Below are positions 1-12,369 of a stretch of DNA of 64,000 nucleotides, piece by piece. The notes beneath the pieces were generated by a model. It saw only the letters and a list, made by a program, of their open reading frames with translations. It was not told where the DNA came from and did not search any database. The stretch is from Gordionus sp. m RMFG-2023 (Eukaryota > Nematomorpha > Gordioida > Chordodea > Parachordodidae), in the NCBI RefSeq assembly GCF_954871325.1, contig NC_088775.1, positions 28,249,561 through 28,313,560 on the forward strand. The letters run 5' to 3'. Made by a program: the position numbers and the translations under genes. Position 1 is the first letter of the stretch. Every line of letters starts with the position of its first letter.

Positions 1-61
1 ATCAAAAACAACTGTTGAAATGAATAAAAAAAAATAATATATATAATAAATGGCCGAAGTC

Positions 62-322
62 CATATCCAAAAATTTAATTTATATTCAATGAAAATAAAG
101 AATATTTCAGTGTATTTAGAATCATTTTGTTTGCAATACTGAAATTTATCATATAGAAAAAATTTGCAATATTTTTTAAGTTAGCAAAGATTTAAATAAA
201 CTTAATTGGAATGAAAAATTATCAGGCCCAAGATCATATCCAAAAATTTAATTTATTGTAAATTTGCAATATTTTTTAAGTTAGCAAAGATTTAAATAGC
301 TTAATTGAAATAAAAAATTAGT
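62..322. repeat. Imperfect tandem duplication in AT-rich DNA
   Basis: Two copies of a segment containing ttagcaaagatttaaata lie 100 bp apart (181 and 281). Both are preceded by catatccaaaaatttaattt, and the second copy lacks about 70 bp of the first. No coding frame is seen. Confidence 0.6.
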
Positions 323-794
323 AGGTATCAAAATAAATAAATATTCTATTAAAATTGCTAAAATTTATTATTAGAAAAATTTACAATCATTTACTTTGCA
401 AAGTTGAGTATTGGTAGAATAATAGGTTTTTATGCCAGTTTATAAGTTAATCGTTGTTATAATGCTATCAAATATATATAAATAATTTACTTTAAAATTA
501 ATTAAATTAAGATATTAGAAGGATATATTATTTACTAGTTTGCAAAATTTGTAGGCCAGCAATATTTACAATTGATCTTGATAGATTCTTCATAATTCTG
601 ATTTAAAAGAAATCCCACTTCAATCAAATATGTCAATATCACTAAATAAAAATAAGGTTAAATCTTAACATGTCAGTCATAAATGCCAATATCACTAAAT
701 TAGAATCTATTTAAATCGGGAGTTCATTTAAAGCATTACACTGCGCCCAGGTCTAATTATACCTAATACTTTATAAAAAATTAAATATAATAGG

Positions 795-950
795 GGATTA
801 TAAACTATATGTCTACTTACTTTTTATAAATAACTCTCTTATACTTATTTGGATTTGGACCTTGAAAATAATTTTAGGAAGAGACATGATAATTAAATTA
901 AAAAATCAATAATATAGTTGATTAGTGATTTTGAACTCAGCTAATTACAA
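795..950 (+). repeat. Dispersed repeat, copy 1 (pair with 23524-23661)
   Basis: This stretch matches 23524-23661 over its length. It runs from ctatatgtctacttac through a middle section with ttaggaagagacatg to gattttgaactc. The two copies differ by substitutions and small indels, so this is an old interspersed repeat of unknown class. No coding frame is visible. Confidence 0.6.
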
Positions 951-1261
951 TATTAAATTTGTTAATTTTCATTTAATAAATAATTATATTTATTTAATTA
1001 GGGTTATATAAAAATTTAAATAATAAAAGTCAATTAAGCTTCAATTGTTAATGCTAAATTAATATTTAGTGGGTGATATTGATATATCTTTAACACAGAA
1101 TTTGATTGCAAGCTGACATAGTGAAAATATAATTTATATGTATTAATCTAATCTAATCTAATAATTAAAATAGTATTCATTTAATAAAATTTATATAGTC
1201 TTATTAATTTTTAAATAATAAAATTAAATCTATATATTACTCAATAAAATTACAAAAGAAA

Positions 1262-1405
1262 TCGTTCAGAAGGCAATTAAAAAAATTTATTTTTAGTTCA
1301 AGGGGATATTAAGAAGCCATTAAAAAAAAATTTTGCTTCAGGAAGCTATTCAAATTTTTCAGGGGGCTCGAGCCCCTGCGCCTTCACTCCCTAGTGACGC
1401 TACTG
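1262..1405 (-). mobile_element. hAT-type right-end fragment with a ggggctcgagcccc palindrome
   Basis: The segment ends ctccctagtgacgctactg, which reads outward as cagtagcgtcactaggg. That is the style of terminus seen on ZMYM-like hAT elements elsewhere in this window (cagtggcgta...). Just inside lies the 14 bp palindrome ggggctcgagcccc. A diverged inverted partial copy is at 12236-12308. No matching left end was found, so this is probably an orphan end. Confidence 0.45.
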
Positions 1406-4280
1406 TATATAACCTTCCAATAATTTTAGAATCCCTAGCTTATCTTACCCCCTTCCCTTCCCCTCACATCCTCAAAATTTTTTGATGCGAACTGTTCCTA
1501 TGTAAACTATTGCTGCTAAAAAGCCCGATTTGGATCTATTTTCAAAACGGCCCGAGATTTAGCTAAAATAATATAAGCATCGAGATTTGACAAATAGATG
1601 TAGAAAACAATTGTTTTTTTATTGAAATGGAAATATTTTCCCCGCGGTTTATTATTCTATGTTTGATAATGATCAAAAAATATTAAACAAAAGTGAATAC
1701 ATTTATGAAAATAATACCTTAACAGATGTAAATATAAATTTTATAGAAAACTAACTATTTAAAATTTAAGAATTTAGAAGTTTTATCCTCGCGCTTATTA
1801 TTAACTCAAATTTTGATTGGGATTAGTAGTTTAGGTGTACTTTGGATATTGTCAGTAATCATTTATCTATTTTTCAAACTCAAACTGTATCAATATAATC
1901 AAAACAACTATAGTAAACTTTATCTCTAGTTATATTTATATTTTGATAAAGAAATTTGTAAAAATTCTTTAAGAATCTCATTGGAGCCCTTACAGAAAAA
2001 AACAAACAAGTGAATTATATTACTTTAATTTTGATATAGTAAAAATTGTTACAGTGGCAATAAAAAATCTTTGCTGCCCTTAAATTATGAAAGAGTAATA
2101 TATCTTCAAAATTTTGAATTATATAAAATTTGTAAATTAGGGGCCACAATCAAAAAAGAAAAATTCCTTAGTTACTTTATCAAGTATAGATATATTTGAT
2201 AAATTATATTAATAATGAACAAAAATATTCTTCAGCAAATTCTAAACAACAATTATACAATAATGGGAAATTTAAAGTAATGATTTAACTTTTATTTTAT
2301 AATATATTTATATCTACCATTAATATCTCTTAAACTATATATTTATATTTCAACTGTATTATTTTTAAAAAATAATTCATTATTAATTTATACTTTAAAA
2401 TAAAATTGATTAAATTTAAAATTTTTTAGAACCATTTATGCATTTCCTTTGCTTTAATTAAATTTTAGCCTGTAATTTGCTATCTTTGACCTGGTCCATA
2501 ATTATTTTTATCCCAATCTTTAAACTCAACCTATCTCAATATATATTTTTATGAAGGAAAAAATAAATTTACCTGATTATCAGCTGTAAAAACATTTTCA
2601 AAAATATGACTTGGCTCATGAAAATATTTTAACAATGATCTTTTTCCTGATCCCATTGAATGGGTATTTAGGCTGGGCCAGGCTGCATTGACCTCTATTA
2701 TAGATAGCCTTTAAAAAATGCATGTATTCACCTCTATTATAGATAGCCTTTAAAAAAAATACAGTCATTATTAATACAATATTAAACAATTAGGGCATTA
2801 TTTTGCCAATTGAATGCAATGTAGCATTCAAAGATTCTCTTTTTCTGATCAATTAATGGCTCAATATTGCCTAAGAAAATTTTAATAATTTTTGGATTGG
2901 CCACAGATATCAGCCAAGATGGAAGGTATTGGCCAATATCAATTTAGTATCCAATACTGTATCAGCTGTATATGTCAGCACAACCCATCCCAAAAGCATG
3001 GGCCCATTCTAGTGTTAAATGGTTCGATTTTTAAAAACGGCTTATCTAATATCTAAGCCAAAAAAATTAAACTAGTTTCGAAATTTTGTTAGATGTACAA
3101 ACCTTTCTGCCATCTATGAGCAAAACCTTCAGGCTTGCGTAATATTTTTGGCAATATCAGGTTAACCATTTTTAAAAATCGTGCCATTAAACAACACTAG
3201 CATACAAAATGATGACTGGGCTGGACAAATTGTAAAAAATATTTATCAATAAGGCTGAAAAGTTTTATAGCTGATAGTTAGCATTAGATCAATACTTTGG
3301 GATTGACTAAAATCTAAACAATTGAGATTAAAAATTTTGGAACACCTTTCCCACATTTGAGAACATAATTCTAATTCTAACTGCATTTTTCAAAAGTGAA
3401 TACTTTAAATAGTGAACCAGGGTGATGAATATAAAAGATTTTGCTGTTTGCACAAATATCAATAAATTAATTGCATCACATGTTTAGTTTATCTACAAAA
3501 TACGATGTTACTTATTTTTCGGCAGAAATTATAATGCCAAAATCATGGAATTAGTAGTCAGAGTGAAAAGGGTAATCCTTAGCAAAGTTGACCTACAAAA
3601 TTTGATTTCACTGGCACTTTATTAATATTTTTTTTTAAATATAGGTTAATTTTTCAGATATAAGACCTAATTTTTTGGCTCTTTATTTCAAATACATGCT
3701 AAATTTGGAGGAATATGGAATAAAGCCATATTTAGAAAATTATAATTGCCTTCCTTAAAAAATATTATGGTCATCTAGTTAAGGTCAAAAGTGCTGATCA
3801 AAAACTATTTTTAGAAATTGGTTTGATATTTAGACTGGACTGTTTAATTACCCCTAATTTTTTTTTGGCTAAAAAAACTGCTTGAATAGGAGATTTTATA
3901 ATCTTATTTCGATTTTATGGGGATAGTTTTTAATAAGATATACTAATAAATAACCGAAAAAACCCATATTTTGTATTATTTCGTTTGTTTTATTGAAAAA
4001 ATAAAGAAATGTTGCTAAGTTATTGAAAGGCGACATAAATTTTATATTAAATATCCTAAAATAGACATGGATGCCCACAATATGGCCTCTTCAATGTGGT
4101 AATATAATCTAGGAACTCTTTTAACATGAGCATTAGATATGCATTGATGCTCACGATATCAGTCAATATTGGGTATTCCCTTTATTTTATTATTTTTTGT
4201 TACGCTATTTGGATTTTTAATTGAATATTGAAATCAAAGTAAGAGTTTATAATTGTTATTCATACTATACAATATAACAG
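1406..4280. other. AT-rich DNA without a recognised gene
   Basis: No convincing exon, RNA gene or transposon end was seen. One short direct duplication is present: acctctattatagatagcc occurs twice about 40 bp apart near 2690 and 2731. The 60-residue open frame near 3.9-4.1 kb on the minus strand has no coding character. Confidence 0.5.
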
Positions 4281-4781
4281 ACTATAGACTCCACTTCTGC
4301 CACCGCAACTTTCGCTTACAGTCCCGAATCCCCTCTCTCCCATTCAGCCTCAGTCAACTCCAATAATTCCTCCTCCGCCCAATTCGCAGATTCATATAAG
4401 CGTTACAAGAGGCAACAACGGAATCGCATGCGTCGAGACTTGGCGACTGTTATAGCCACTACATTGCACCGAAAATCCGTTGCGGACTTTCTCCGTGATA
4501 CACTAATACCAACCGAATCGTTAACACAACCCCCTTTACCAGCTATGGCGGCGAATAAATTGTCACCCATAATCGATGATTACACAATTATAGCAAATCA
4601 ATTGACATCCACTTTTACCGACCATGCTGCTATCGCAGCTGATCAACTCCAACATGCCCTTATCGGGGATACCTTTAAAACAACTAGTAAAACCACGACC
4701 AAGACAGGCTATAGCTCGATCGATTTCCCAATGTTACTGCCTGTGGGAGTCGTCGTGTTTGAGAAAAGAACCGCTCTTTAG
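4281..4781 (+). CDS. Probable terminal exon of an unrecognised host gene
   Basis: An open frame runs from a plausible acceptor (aatataacag at 4271-4280) to a TAG at 4779-4781, about 166 codons. It stands out because its GC content and codon use look like real coding sequence inside very AT-rich flanks. The frame is open upstream of its first ATG (4428), which argues for an internal or terminal exon and not a small single-exon gene. Composition: a Ser/Thr/Asn-rich stretch (about residues 1-40), a strongly basic patch (SYKRYKRQQRNRMRRD), then a mixed helical-looking section and a hydrophobic end (FPMLLPVGVVVFEKRTAL). I recognise no domain. It could also be the tail of a degraded mobile-element ORF. 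The upstream exon is not visible. Function unknown. Confidence 0.5.
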   Translation, partial: TIDSTSATATFAYSPESPLSHSASVNSNNSSSAQFADSYKRYKRQQRNRMRRDLATVIATTLHRKSVADFLRDTLIPTESLTQPPLPAMAANKLSPIIDDYTIIANQLTSTFTDHAAIAADQLQHALIGDTFKTTSKTTTKTGYSSIDFPMLLPVGVVVFEKRTAL

Positions 4782-6774
4782 ACACAACGGCCTTAATCAT
4801 TTTTTTGGTCATTAAAAAAATATTCCAGAATTTAAATGAAAAATTTTTGAAAGTACCCCTATAATAAAAACCTATCATTAATGGAATCATGGTAAATTAT
4901 TTAAATGAATTTTTTGATGCCTAGATATTTAACCTCTTAGCCCCCCCCCCAATATATCCATTATATTACAATATTGCAAATTATTAACAATAATAATAAT
5001 TTTAACAATGAAAGGGTATTTAAACTTTAACCCAACATTGCAATTTAATATTTATAAGCAAAAAATTTTACTTATGTAAATTTATAGCACTTCTTTTTTT
5101 TAAACGATATAATAATTCTGTAAATCTCTTATTCTAAAGAGTTTATTTTTTATTACTATTTGTCAATAAATTCATTATGTCAACGGAATTCACTAGCGGA
5201 AATCTCGTTGAGGACGGTTGATTTTTGTAAATGAGATTTTTTTGTGGGGGAGGTCTGAGGCGAATGGAATTCAATTGCAACCCTTTGAAAATGTTTAGGA
5301 GAAACAAAATATCAATTTCGATTGCAATTTAAATGGAAGGAATGAATAAAAAAGGTTTCTTGGTAAATGACGAAGATACTCTTAACTGATAAATTATGCC
5401 CAAAAAAATCGAATTCTAGACAAAATGTCAGATATTAGGGGTTGCAAACGATAATAAGATTGATTTGCTTTTATTATATTCAATCTACATTTAGATGATT
5501 AAAAAAATAACCTTTTATCTTACTTAGTTTCATTTAAATTATATAAAAAAAATAATATTTGTTCCTGACATAAATATATTTGAAAAAATTATTATTTATT
5601 ATCAATTACATATAATTACCACCTAGACTATCGATTAAATCATTTGAAATGTGTTTCAATGCAAATCAGACGGTGAAGCAATTTTGGTTTCTCTTATGTT
5701 TTAAAATTTATGAAAATTTTAAAAAAAATTTAATATGAAAATCCTAAATGACGTAACAGCTGATTTGTATTCAACGACATTTCAAAAAGCATTTTGATAG
5801 ACTCTAAGTCAGGTTATATGTATTATTCGTGTATTTTTTTTTGTTTATTTTCGTTTTTTTAATATTTGATAAATATTTTTTCCCTTTGTAAATTATTGTT
5901 ATAAAAAAAGATGTTTTATTTGTTATTATTGATGGCTCAAAATAAAAGGGTATGTTTATTTGTAATTCTTTAAATCTTTATTATTTTTATCCCGACAAAC
6001 TACTGATCTCAGTGTAACCCTAAACCGGGACAAATCTAAGTTGACCAGAGTTCAGAATCCCATTCTTAAAATTTATAGGAACCGGGAACAAAATTCATTT
6101 TAAAATTTATAGGAACCGGAGACAAAATTCATTTTAAAATTTCTAGGAACTGAAAACAACCTTTAAAATTTTTAGAAACCGGTTCTATATTAAAAGTGAA
6201 CAAATGTTTATATATATTTTATTTAAAATATTGTGTGATTCGTTTTAAAAGGTTTATTTATTTAAATTTTTTGAGAATTTTCATTACTGCCTATTTATAG
6301 CAAATTTGGAACCACAAAGAGGGGTGACATTGTATAAACCTCAAATTACTACAGCGAGGAGTGATACACCCCTATAAGATACACAACTATGTCATTTTGA
6401 CGCACTCTTCTCCTTGTTTACCTTGGTTATTGAGGTTGGAGACAACATTAGGAATGATATCAATTCTAAGAAATGACCAAGAATCCCTTATTAGGTGGAA
6501 CCGGCATAGCTGCCAATGAGTATACGCCCCCGCCCCAAGGACTAAAATATAAAATGGATACTTATTACGTATGTGACTGGCTATAAGGGTTTTCCCTTGA
6601 GATTCTCATTTCAACCCAGATTTTCTAAATTGTGTTATTAAACCAGCGTTTATATGACAAGAAATCTACTGGAGGCAAATCTCCATTTAAAACCTTAACC
6701 TACCCCCCACCCCCTCCTTAAATAAATCGCTAGCTATTCTAAGTTTTTAATTAAGCCTAAATATAGCTCCTAGC
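4782..6774. other. AT-rich DNA without a recognised gene
   Basis: There is no supported exon. It holds a C-tract near 4940 and a short tandem array near 6064-6180: three units of about 43 bp, each with aaaatttataggaaccg or a variant. Nothing else could be assigned. Confidence 0.5.
6064..6182. repeat. Short tandem repeat, about 43 bp x 3
   Basis: Successive units contain ttttaaaatttataggaacc followed by gggaacaaaattc, gagacaaaattc and gaaaacaac variants. Noncoding. Confidence 0.6.
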
Positions 6775-8341
6775 CAGAGTTGGGCAGGTTCTCCGAAAAA
6801 AAGAATCTAGATACACAGATTCTTTGTGAATAAATGAATCTTAGATGATACTAGTATCTTTTTCAAAATATTAAAAGATAATTTAAAAGTATCTTAAATA
6901 CAAGATACTTTTAAATTATCACTGTCAATTAAATTTGAATAGTTTATAAATACATTTTTTATTATTTATTTGTAAAGAACATAACATACGCATATAATGA
7001 ATGAATATTTACAATAATTAATAATATTTAATGATGAATTTATTATAATAATCAGGCATAGTAGTAATAGCCCATTCTTAGCATAGATAGGGAAGGGAGA
7101 CTAATATATTTAATGGGAGTTGAAATATTAATTTGCAAAAGAGTATTTAAAATTGATTCATTATTTTATAAGATAATTAAATTTTTAAAATAATTTATCA
7201 TTAGACCTTTGCCTTTTTGGCCTACTTAACATTGTGTTAAAACTAAATTACCTTTCAATTGGAGCTGATGAAGATTTTGCATTATTATATTAATAAAATA
7301 TTTCCTACTTTCTTTAATATAATTTAAAACTTCCGTTCAATGTTATTTGTATTATTGAACTCAGCAACATTTGTTTCACCAAAAGAAAAATAATCATCAT
7401 TTTCTTTATTAGATGTTAAATCTCTATGTTATAGTTTGAGTTTGATTATATACTTTGGTACTACATTTAGGGCTTCTTTTATTAATATATTTTGAAAGTA
7501 TTTTTTTTTATCATCTGACTCAATCCATAAGTTCTTAGAATATGGATGTGATATTGATGTCAAAAAAGCCTCATATTCAAATCATAGGAAAATATTTTCT
7601 TAAAATCTATTGCCCATACCACCTGAGGCAGCTTTTAATAAAGGTAGACAATATTGTAAACTTGAATATTTAAGAAAACCTATACCTTTTTTAACCACAC
7701 ATAAATAATATACTTTAATATGTTTAACAACATTTGTATTTAACCATTGATTATTTTTTTGTTTATACAGGTTTTACATATAGCCTGTACAATGTCATTT
7801 TTAACAATTATTTTAAAAAAATTTTCATATAAAATTTTAAGATTTGGATTTAATTCACAGGAACTTATTTCCATAATTTAAATTTCACTACCATGAGTGT
7901 TAATCATCCTACAAATTAAAAAAATATTACATAAAATTGGTAATGATATTCTATCGAGTTACATTTATATATAAAATATATACTTATTTCTTTTTGGTGT
8001 AATAATTTTTTTTCTATCTCCTTTATATGAGTTGTAAACTTTCTAGCTAATTTTGATTGCCATTACATTATATTTATTTAAAATATGGTGAAAAAAAAGG
8101 AAATTAATACAGATTCCCGAATAAGATATATATAGTGATATGTAAAATATTAAACATGAATATTAAAAAGAATCTATATCTTTTGTCAAGAAAATGAAAA
8201 AGATATAAGATTCTTTTCAGAATAAAGGATCTTAGATACAGATACTACTATCTTATTAAAAATGTCAAAAAGATACTGAGTACAAGATATAAAAGAATCT
8301 TGTATCTTAGATACAAGTATTCGCGGTATTGCCTAAATCTG
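6775..8341 (-). mobile_element. Degraded hAT transposon with imperfect 8 bp target duplication
   Basis: The ends are cagagttgggca (left) and tgcctaaatctg (right), with subterminal tgtatcttagatacaag repeats. Flanks ctcctagc and ctcctaac match at 7 of 8 bases, the hAT target-duplication length. The ends belong to the same family as the hAT starting at 23708 (cagggttgggca). On the minus strand near 7185-7275 a degraded dimerisation motif reads SSAPIER, an in-frame stop, FSFNTML, then SRPKRQRSNDKLF. This parallels [11 protein letters not shown]...NRPNRQRLNDKSY at 31.8 kb. The rest of the transposase is too decayed to follow. Nonfunctional. Confidence 0.75.
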
Positions 8342-8401
8342 CTCCTAACTGCATTAAAAGATTTAGCAAATCAACATTTATAGATAATTGTTAATATATA
8401 T

Positions 8402-8796
8402 GTCGTAATTTTTAAAGGGATCATGACTATCCGGGATCTTCACAGGATTTAAAGGGATCCCTTTAAAATTACAATTTTTTAAAGGATAAAGAACTATACG
8501 GTATTATCACTGGGGCAGAGATTGACCTCCAGTTGAATAAATCTTTTGATTAGCTATCGAATGATACCCTATACTAGACATCTTATATCATAAGGCCAAA
8601 AAAAACAAAAATGAAAATTAAAAACAACGAAACTCGTGGAAAACGCTTTTAAAATAAGATTCCGATTCCTCTTTAACACGATTAAAACGTGATAATCCCG
8701 TATTATCATTCCTTAATTATCAACCCTAATTTTTTAGTTATCTCTTTAAATCCCGTGAAGATCCCGGATAGTCATGATCCATCTAAAAATTACGAC
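8402..8796. mobile_element. Inverted-repeat element (MITE) with about 55 bp termini
   Basis: The left arm (gtcgtaatttttaaaggg, then catgactatccgggatcttc) is mirrored at the right end (gaagatcccggatagtcatg, then aaaaattacgac). Flanks are atatat on both sides, consistent with TA or AT duplication as in Tc1/mariner-like MITEs, though the AT-rich flank makes this ambiguous. No ORF inside. The interior 8526-8564 matches a piece of 38428-38472 in opposite orientation. Confidence 0.65.
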
Positions 8797-9889
8797 ATAT
8801 ATAAATCAAGATAAAAAAATATTTGTTGATTTTATAATATAATATTTTTGTAAATATAATGGTGCAAATTTTATTTAAATAAATTTCCATGCTTGGCGAG
8901 AAATCTTTTATTTCAAATGACTTAGTAACCTAAGTATAGTAGAATCGGTCTATAATTCAATTCATTGGCGTACGCAGCGGGGGGGCAGGGGGACAAATCC
9001 CCCCCCCCACCCCAAATCCAAAAAATGCAGATGCCGGATATATTTTTCAAAAATATTATTGTTTATATTAATTTATATTTGTTAATATTTATTCGTATCT
9101 CATATTAAATATATATATTTAATTACATTTATTATCACATTTATCTACTAAGTTATTTTATCAGTTAATTTCGATTTCAAGTTTAATATTTACTTATTAT
9201 TTTCAAATTTTTAGTGGCGTAATATTTATCTACCATTTTCAAATTTCTAGTCAAATAATTATTATTTCTGAAACTTCTTGTCCAACAGGGAAAAAGAAAT
9301 TGCAACCTTGTCCAACGAGATCTGCCATCAAGCAGTAACAGCTTTTAAGGAGTTAGAAGAGCCAATTAATTGTAATTACTAAAATATCACAATAGCCTGA
9401 AAGAAATATTTCCTCAAAAGCAAGAAAATTATTGGATTCAATGCTTATACCAAATTTTATTTCTCATTAGAATGTATTATTTAATTATACAACTATTTTA
9501 AGTATTACCTTTCAAAAACTTGATATTGACTTGATTAAGAAGATGAGAATAGCGGAGAGCATTTTATCTGAAGGTAATTAGGGCTAATGTTGATGAAGAA
9601 TTTTATATTTTATTGTTGAGTCAAAAGCAGAGTTATACGTATTTAATATTTGTCTCCCTCGACTTGTAGCAAGGCAAGCTCATCGTTAAAACATTAATAT
9701 AATATAAGTAGAAGAGTATATCTTAAATACAGATACATTTATAACCCAAATATGAATTTTTAATTCATCATGCAGCACTTACTAATCTGCAAATATTACT
9801 TCCACCTTCCCAACCTTTTTCAGATGGTGATAGAAAAAAAAATATTTGTTAGATTTTTATTATGAAGATGTTAAAGTATCTTATGATGC

Positions 9890-10380
9890 CTTACTAGCTG
9901 AATAACTAAGATTAATTGGTTGATATAGTCCCAAAAAATGCTATGGATGCTCTGCATTATTTCAAACACATTTTAGATTAAATTTCCAATGTATTAAATG
10001 GGTTTATAAACTCTTCCCATTAGTAAACTAATGAGAGAACATTCTCTTTTTTAAGAAGAATAACAGAGGCCTGCAGAAGTTCTATTTGCAGGGCACTGCT
10101 CGGATTTTTTTTAAAGATTTTTTACGGGTTGGCCTGGGTTTTTTTTTAAAAATTTTCAGGCCCGGCTTGGGTGTTTTTTTAAAAAAAATTCCGGCCCGAC
10201 CCGGGTATATTTAAAAAAATTAAAATACTGTCCAGCCCGGGGGCCGGGCCTGCAGGTCTCTGAAAAATATACCAAGAAATACAACATCTGAAAGTAGATT
10301 GAAAGGTTTGGATCTTTTGAATATTCATAGGCATTTGACGACAAGCAAGGATGAGATAATTGAAAAATTAGCTCAATCAT
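9890..10380 (+). pseudogene. hAT transposase C-terminal relic, split by a MITE
   Basis: The readable parts are an AMDALHYFKHIL segment, TNERTFSFLRRIT up to about 10063, and NTTSESRLKGLDLLNIHRH through to a stop at 10380. This is the order of the hAT C-terminal dimerisation domain in ZMYM1-like transposases; compare CTNERTFSNLRRLKTYLRST in the copy at 57.0 kb. A 199 bp GC-rich element (10064-10262) interrupts the block. Several stops make it a pseudogene. Confidence 0.7.
10064..10262. mobile_element. GC-rich hAT-type MITE inside a transposase relic
   Basis: The ends are cagaggcctgcag and ctgcaggtctctg. The interior alternates T/A tracts with ggcccggcttgggt-like GC blocks. Flanks aagaataa and aaaaatat agree at 6 of 8 bases. 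It is the same style of element as 11695-11931 and related to those at 44.1, 59.4 and 60.0 kb. It interrupts the dimerisation-domain coding sequence of the surrounding hAT. Confidence 0.7.
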
Positions 10381-10677
10381 AACGAAGATTGAATTTTACA
10401 TTGTATATATATAACATATAAAATGCAATTATTCCTAAGAAACTTTTTGTGTAAAGGCTCAAAAAATTCAAATTTCTATTTTAGGTCATTTAAGTGATTC
10501 TTTACATATAATTTTTTTTATAATTCACCTAAATTTAAAATTGTGTATTAGAAATAGTTATTATTCCTAATAAATTTATGCTTGATATTTTTAAAAAACA
10601 ATAATATTTCTTAAAAAATTTTATTATCCCCCCCCCTACCCCCAGACCAAATTCCTGCATACGCGCCTGATTCAATT

Positions 10678-11694
10678 AAATAAATTTTTACTGCAATATA
10701 TTTTGCCCTATTTCATTCAAAAATGTAATTGATAACCCTTTCCCATTAGAGGCCTCCCCCCCCCCTCCTTCAAAAAATAGTAAGTTTTAAACAAAAGATT
10801 ACGACTCCTATCAAATATACATTTTTTAAATTTTTATTGAAGCATTATCACCCTAACAAATTTTTATTTTCTTTCATTTAATAAACATCCCTTTCTTGCC
10901 TTCTTTTTTTTGTTTAAGGAATTAATAGTTGTCTGTAGTGTTGTTAATCAACTGAGTCTAGTTGACTTAGCCGAAAACTGGAGTCAAGTTTAGGGTCTAA
11001 AAATTGATTCAAACCTGACTCGATTTATAAACTTGAGTCGATTAGAGGACGAGTATTTCAAATTGATATTTTTAAAAAACAACATTTATCCTGTTCTCTT
11101 TAAATGTATACATTAGACTACTAACTCGAGTCGTGAATACGAGTTATAAACTTGATTCGACTAGAAGACGAGTAGTTCAATTAGCGTATATTATTATTGA
11201 CAAAATCGAAATAGTTATAATGAATATTAAAATCATTTTTTAAAAATCGTTGCTTCTGTTATTAATCTTCAAATATTTATATATTACACTACCTATTTGA
11301 GTCGTGGCATATCCCGTTTTTTGATGAAACGCCTGCTTATCTATAATCCTTGTTTTTTGTGAAACCTTGTTTTGTATAATAAAAAACCCCTATTTTTCAT
11401 GTTAACGCCTTATTTTTGGTAAAAAAATTTTTATAACTAACAGACGTTGCCGGGAGAGTGGGGGAACCGATATTCCCCCCTTTTGAAATATGTATGATCT
11501 CGTTAATATCACTTATAGCTAATTAATAATTTTATCCCTAAACATCCACTAACTTCTCCCAAAAAATATATACTATATATCACTTTCAAAAATCTTGAAA
11601 GCCTGGCCCTTGATAAGAATTTTAGCACAGATAGCTTGCTAAAAATGGGAGTAATGTCATCAATATTCTCAAACTTAAAATTTATAATATATTT
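10678..11694. other. Unassigned DNA with diverged repeats
   Basis: There is no supported gene. Around 10985-11305, similar blocks recur with a spacing of roughly 120-125 bp (cttgagtcgattagaggacg and cttgattcgactagaagacg), an old tandem duplication. Confidence 0.45.
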
Positions 11695-11931
11695 CAAAGA
11701 CCTGCAGAGATACCATAAGCACAACTCGGATTTTTTTAAAAATATTTTTCGGCCTGATTCGGGTTTTCTATTTTCAAAAGCCCAGCCAGAATATTTTTAT
11801 AATATAATATATTCTTAATTTTTATAGATAATAATGACGATTTAAAATATTTGATATGGCGCGACCCGGGTATTTTTTAAAAAACGACCGGTCCGCATAC
11901 CCTGAGTTAGGGCCTGGCTTGCAGGTCTCTG
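11695..11931. mobile_element. GC-rich hAT-type MITE with exact 8 bp target duplication
   Basis: The element runs from caaagacctgcag to tgcaggtctctg, 237 bp. It is flanked by atatattt on both sides (11687-11694 and 11932-11939). The interior has gacccgggta and ggcctggc blocks between A/T tracts. No ORF. Confidence 0.8.
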
Positions 11932-12235
11932 ATATATTTACCCTATTTTTAGCTATATTTTAATGAACACTATAAATGCAAATGTTTACTCTAATATTAT
12001 CTTCAATATTGCTATGAAAAATTTCTAGGTGATATAAGCAAGATTTCAAATTTTTAGCGATTTAGAACCTATCCCTTAACATGACTTAAAGCAAAGTTTC
12101 AATAATTTTTATTAAATCCTTATTAATATTAAGCCTCTAATAATATCATTTATTGACATTAATCAAGTATAAGGAAGGTTAATATCGTCCTCACTTATAA
12201 TCTCATATTTTCAGACTCTGTCAATAGCCTCAATA

Positions 12236-12308
12236 AAGGGGCTCGAGCCCCCTGAAAAATTTGAAAGTAAAAAAAACAATTTGGCTCCCTAATATTTTCC
12301 TGAACTAA
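12236..12308 (+). repeat. Diverged copy of the 1.3 kb hAT end
   Basis: ggggctcgagccccctgaaaa and the following about 60 bp are the reverse complement of a diverged version of 1262-1375. No complete terminus is present. Confidence 0.5.
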
Positions 12309-12369
12309 ATCGTATCACGTCAATAGCGAAACTTTTTCCGCGAAATGCATTATCGTGAATGTTGATTAC

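Larger units (their letters stand above)
8963..10669 (+). mobile_element. Degraded ZMYM-like hAT with exact 8 bp target duplication
   Basis: The element starts cattggcgtacgcagcgggg and ends gcatacgcgcctg. It is flanked on both sides by attcaatt (8955-8962 and 10670-10677), a perfect 8 bp duplication. C-tracts sit inside both ends. The plus strand carries a decayed transposase of the type found in ZMYM1-like hAT elements. The C-terminal dimerisation block reads TNERTFSFLRRIT before an inserted element and NTTSESRLKGLDLLNIHRH after it. Several in-frame stops are present, for example in the ALLAE...LRLIG segment near 9.9 kb. Nonfunctional. Confidence 0.8.

Noticed and set aside
10156-11818. ORFs of 60-74 codons across 10.16-11.82 kb
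   Set aside because: They fall in GC-rich MITEs and their flanks and change frame at element borders.
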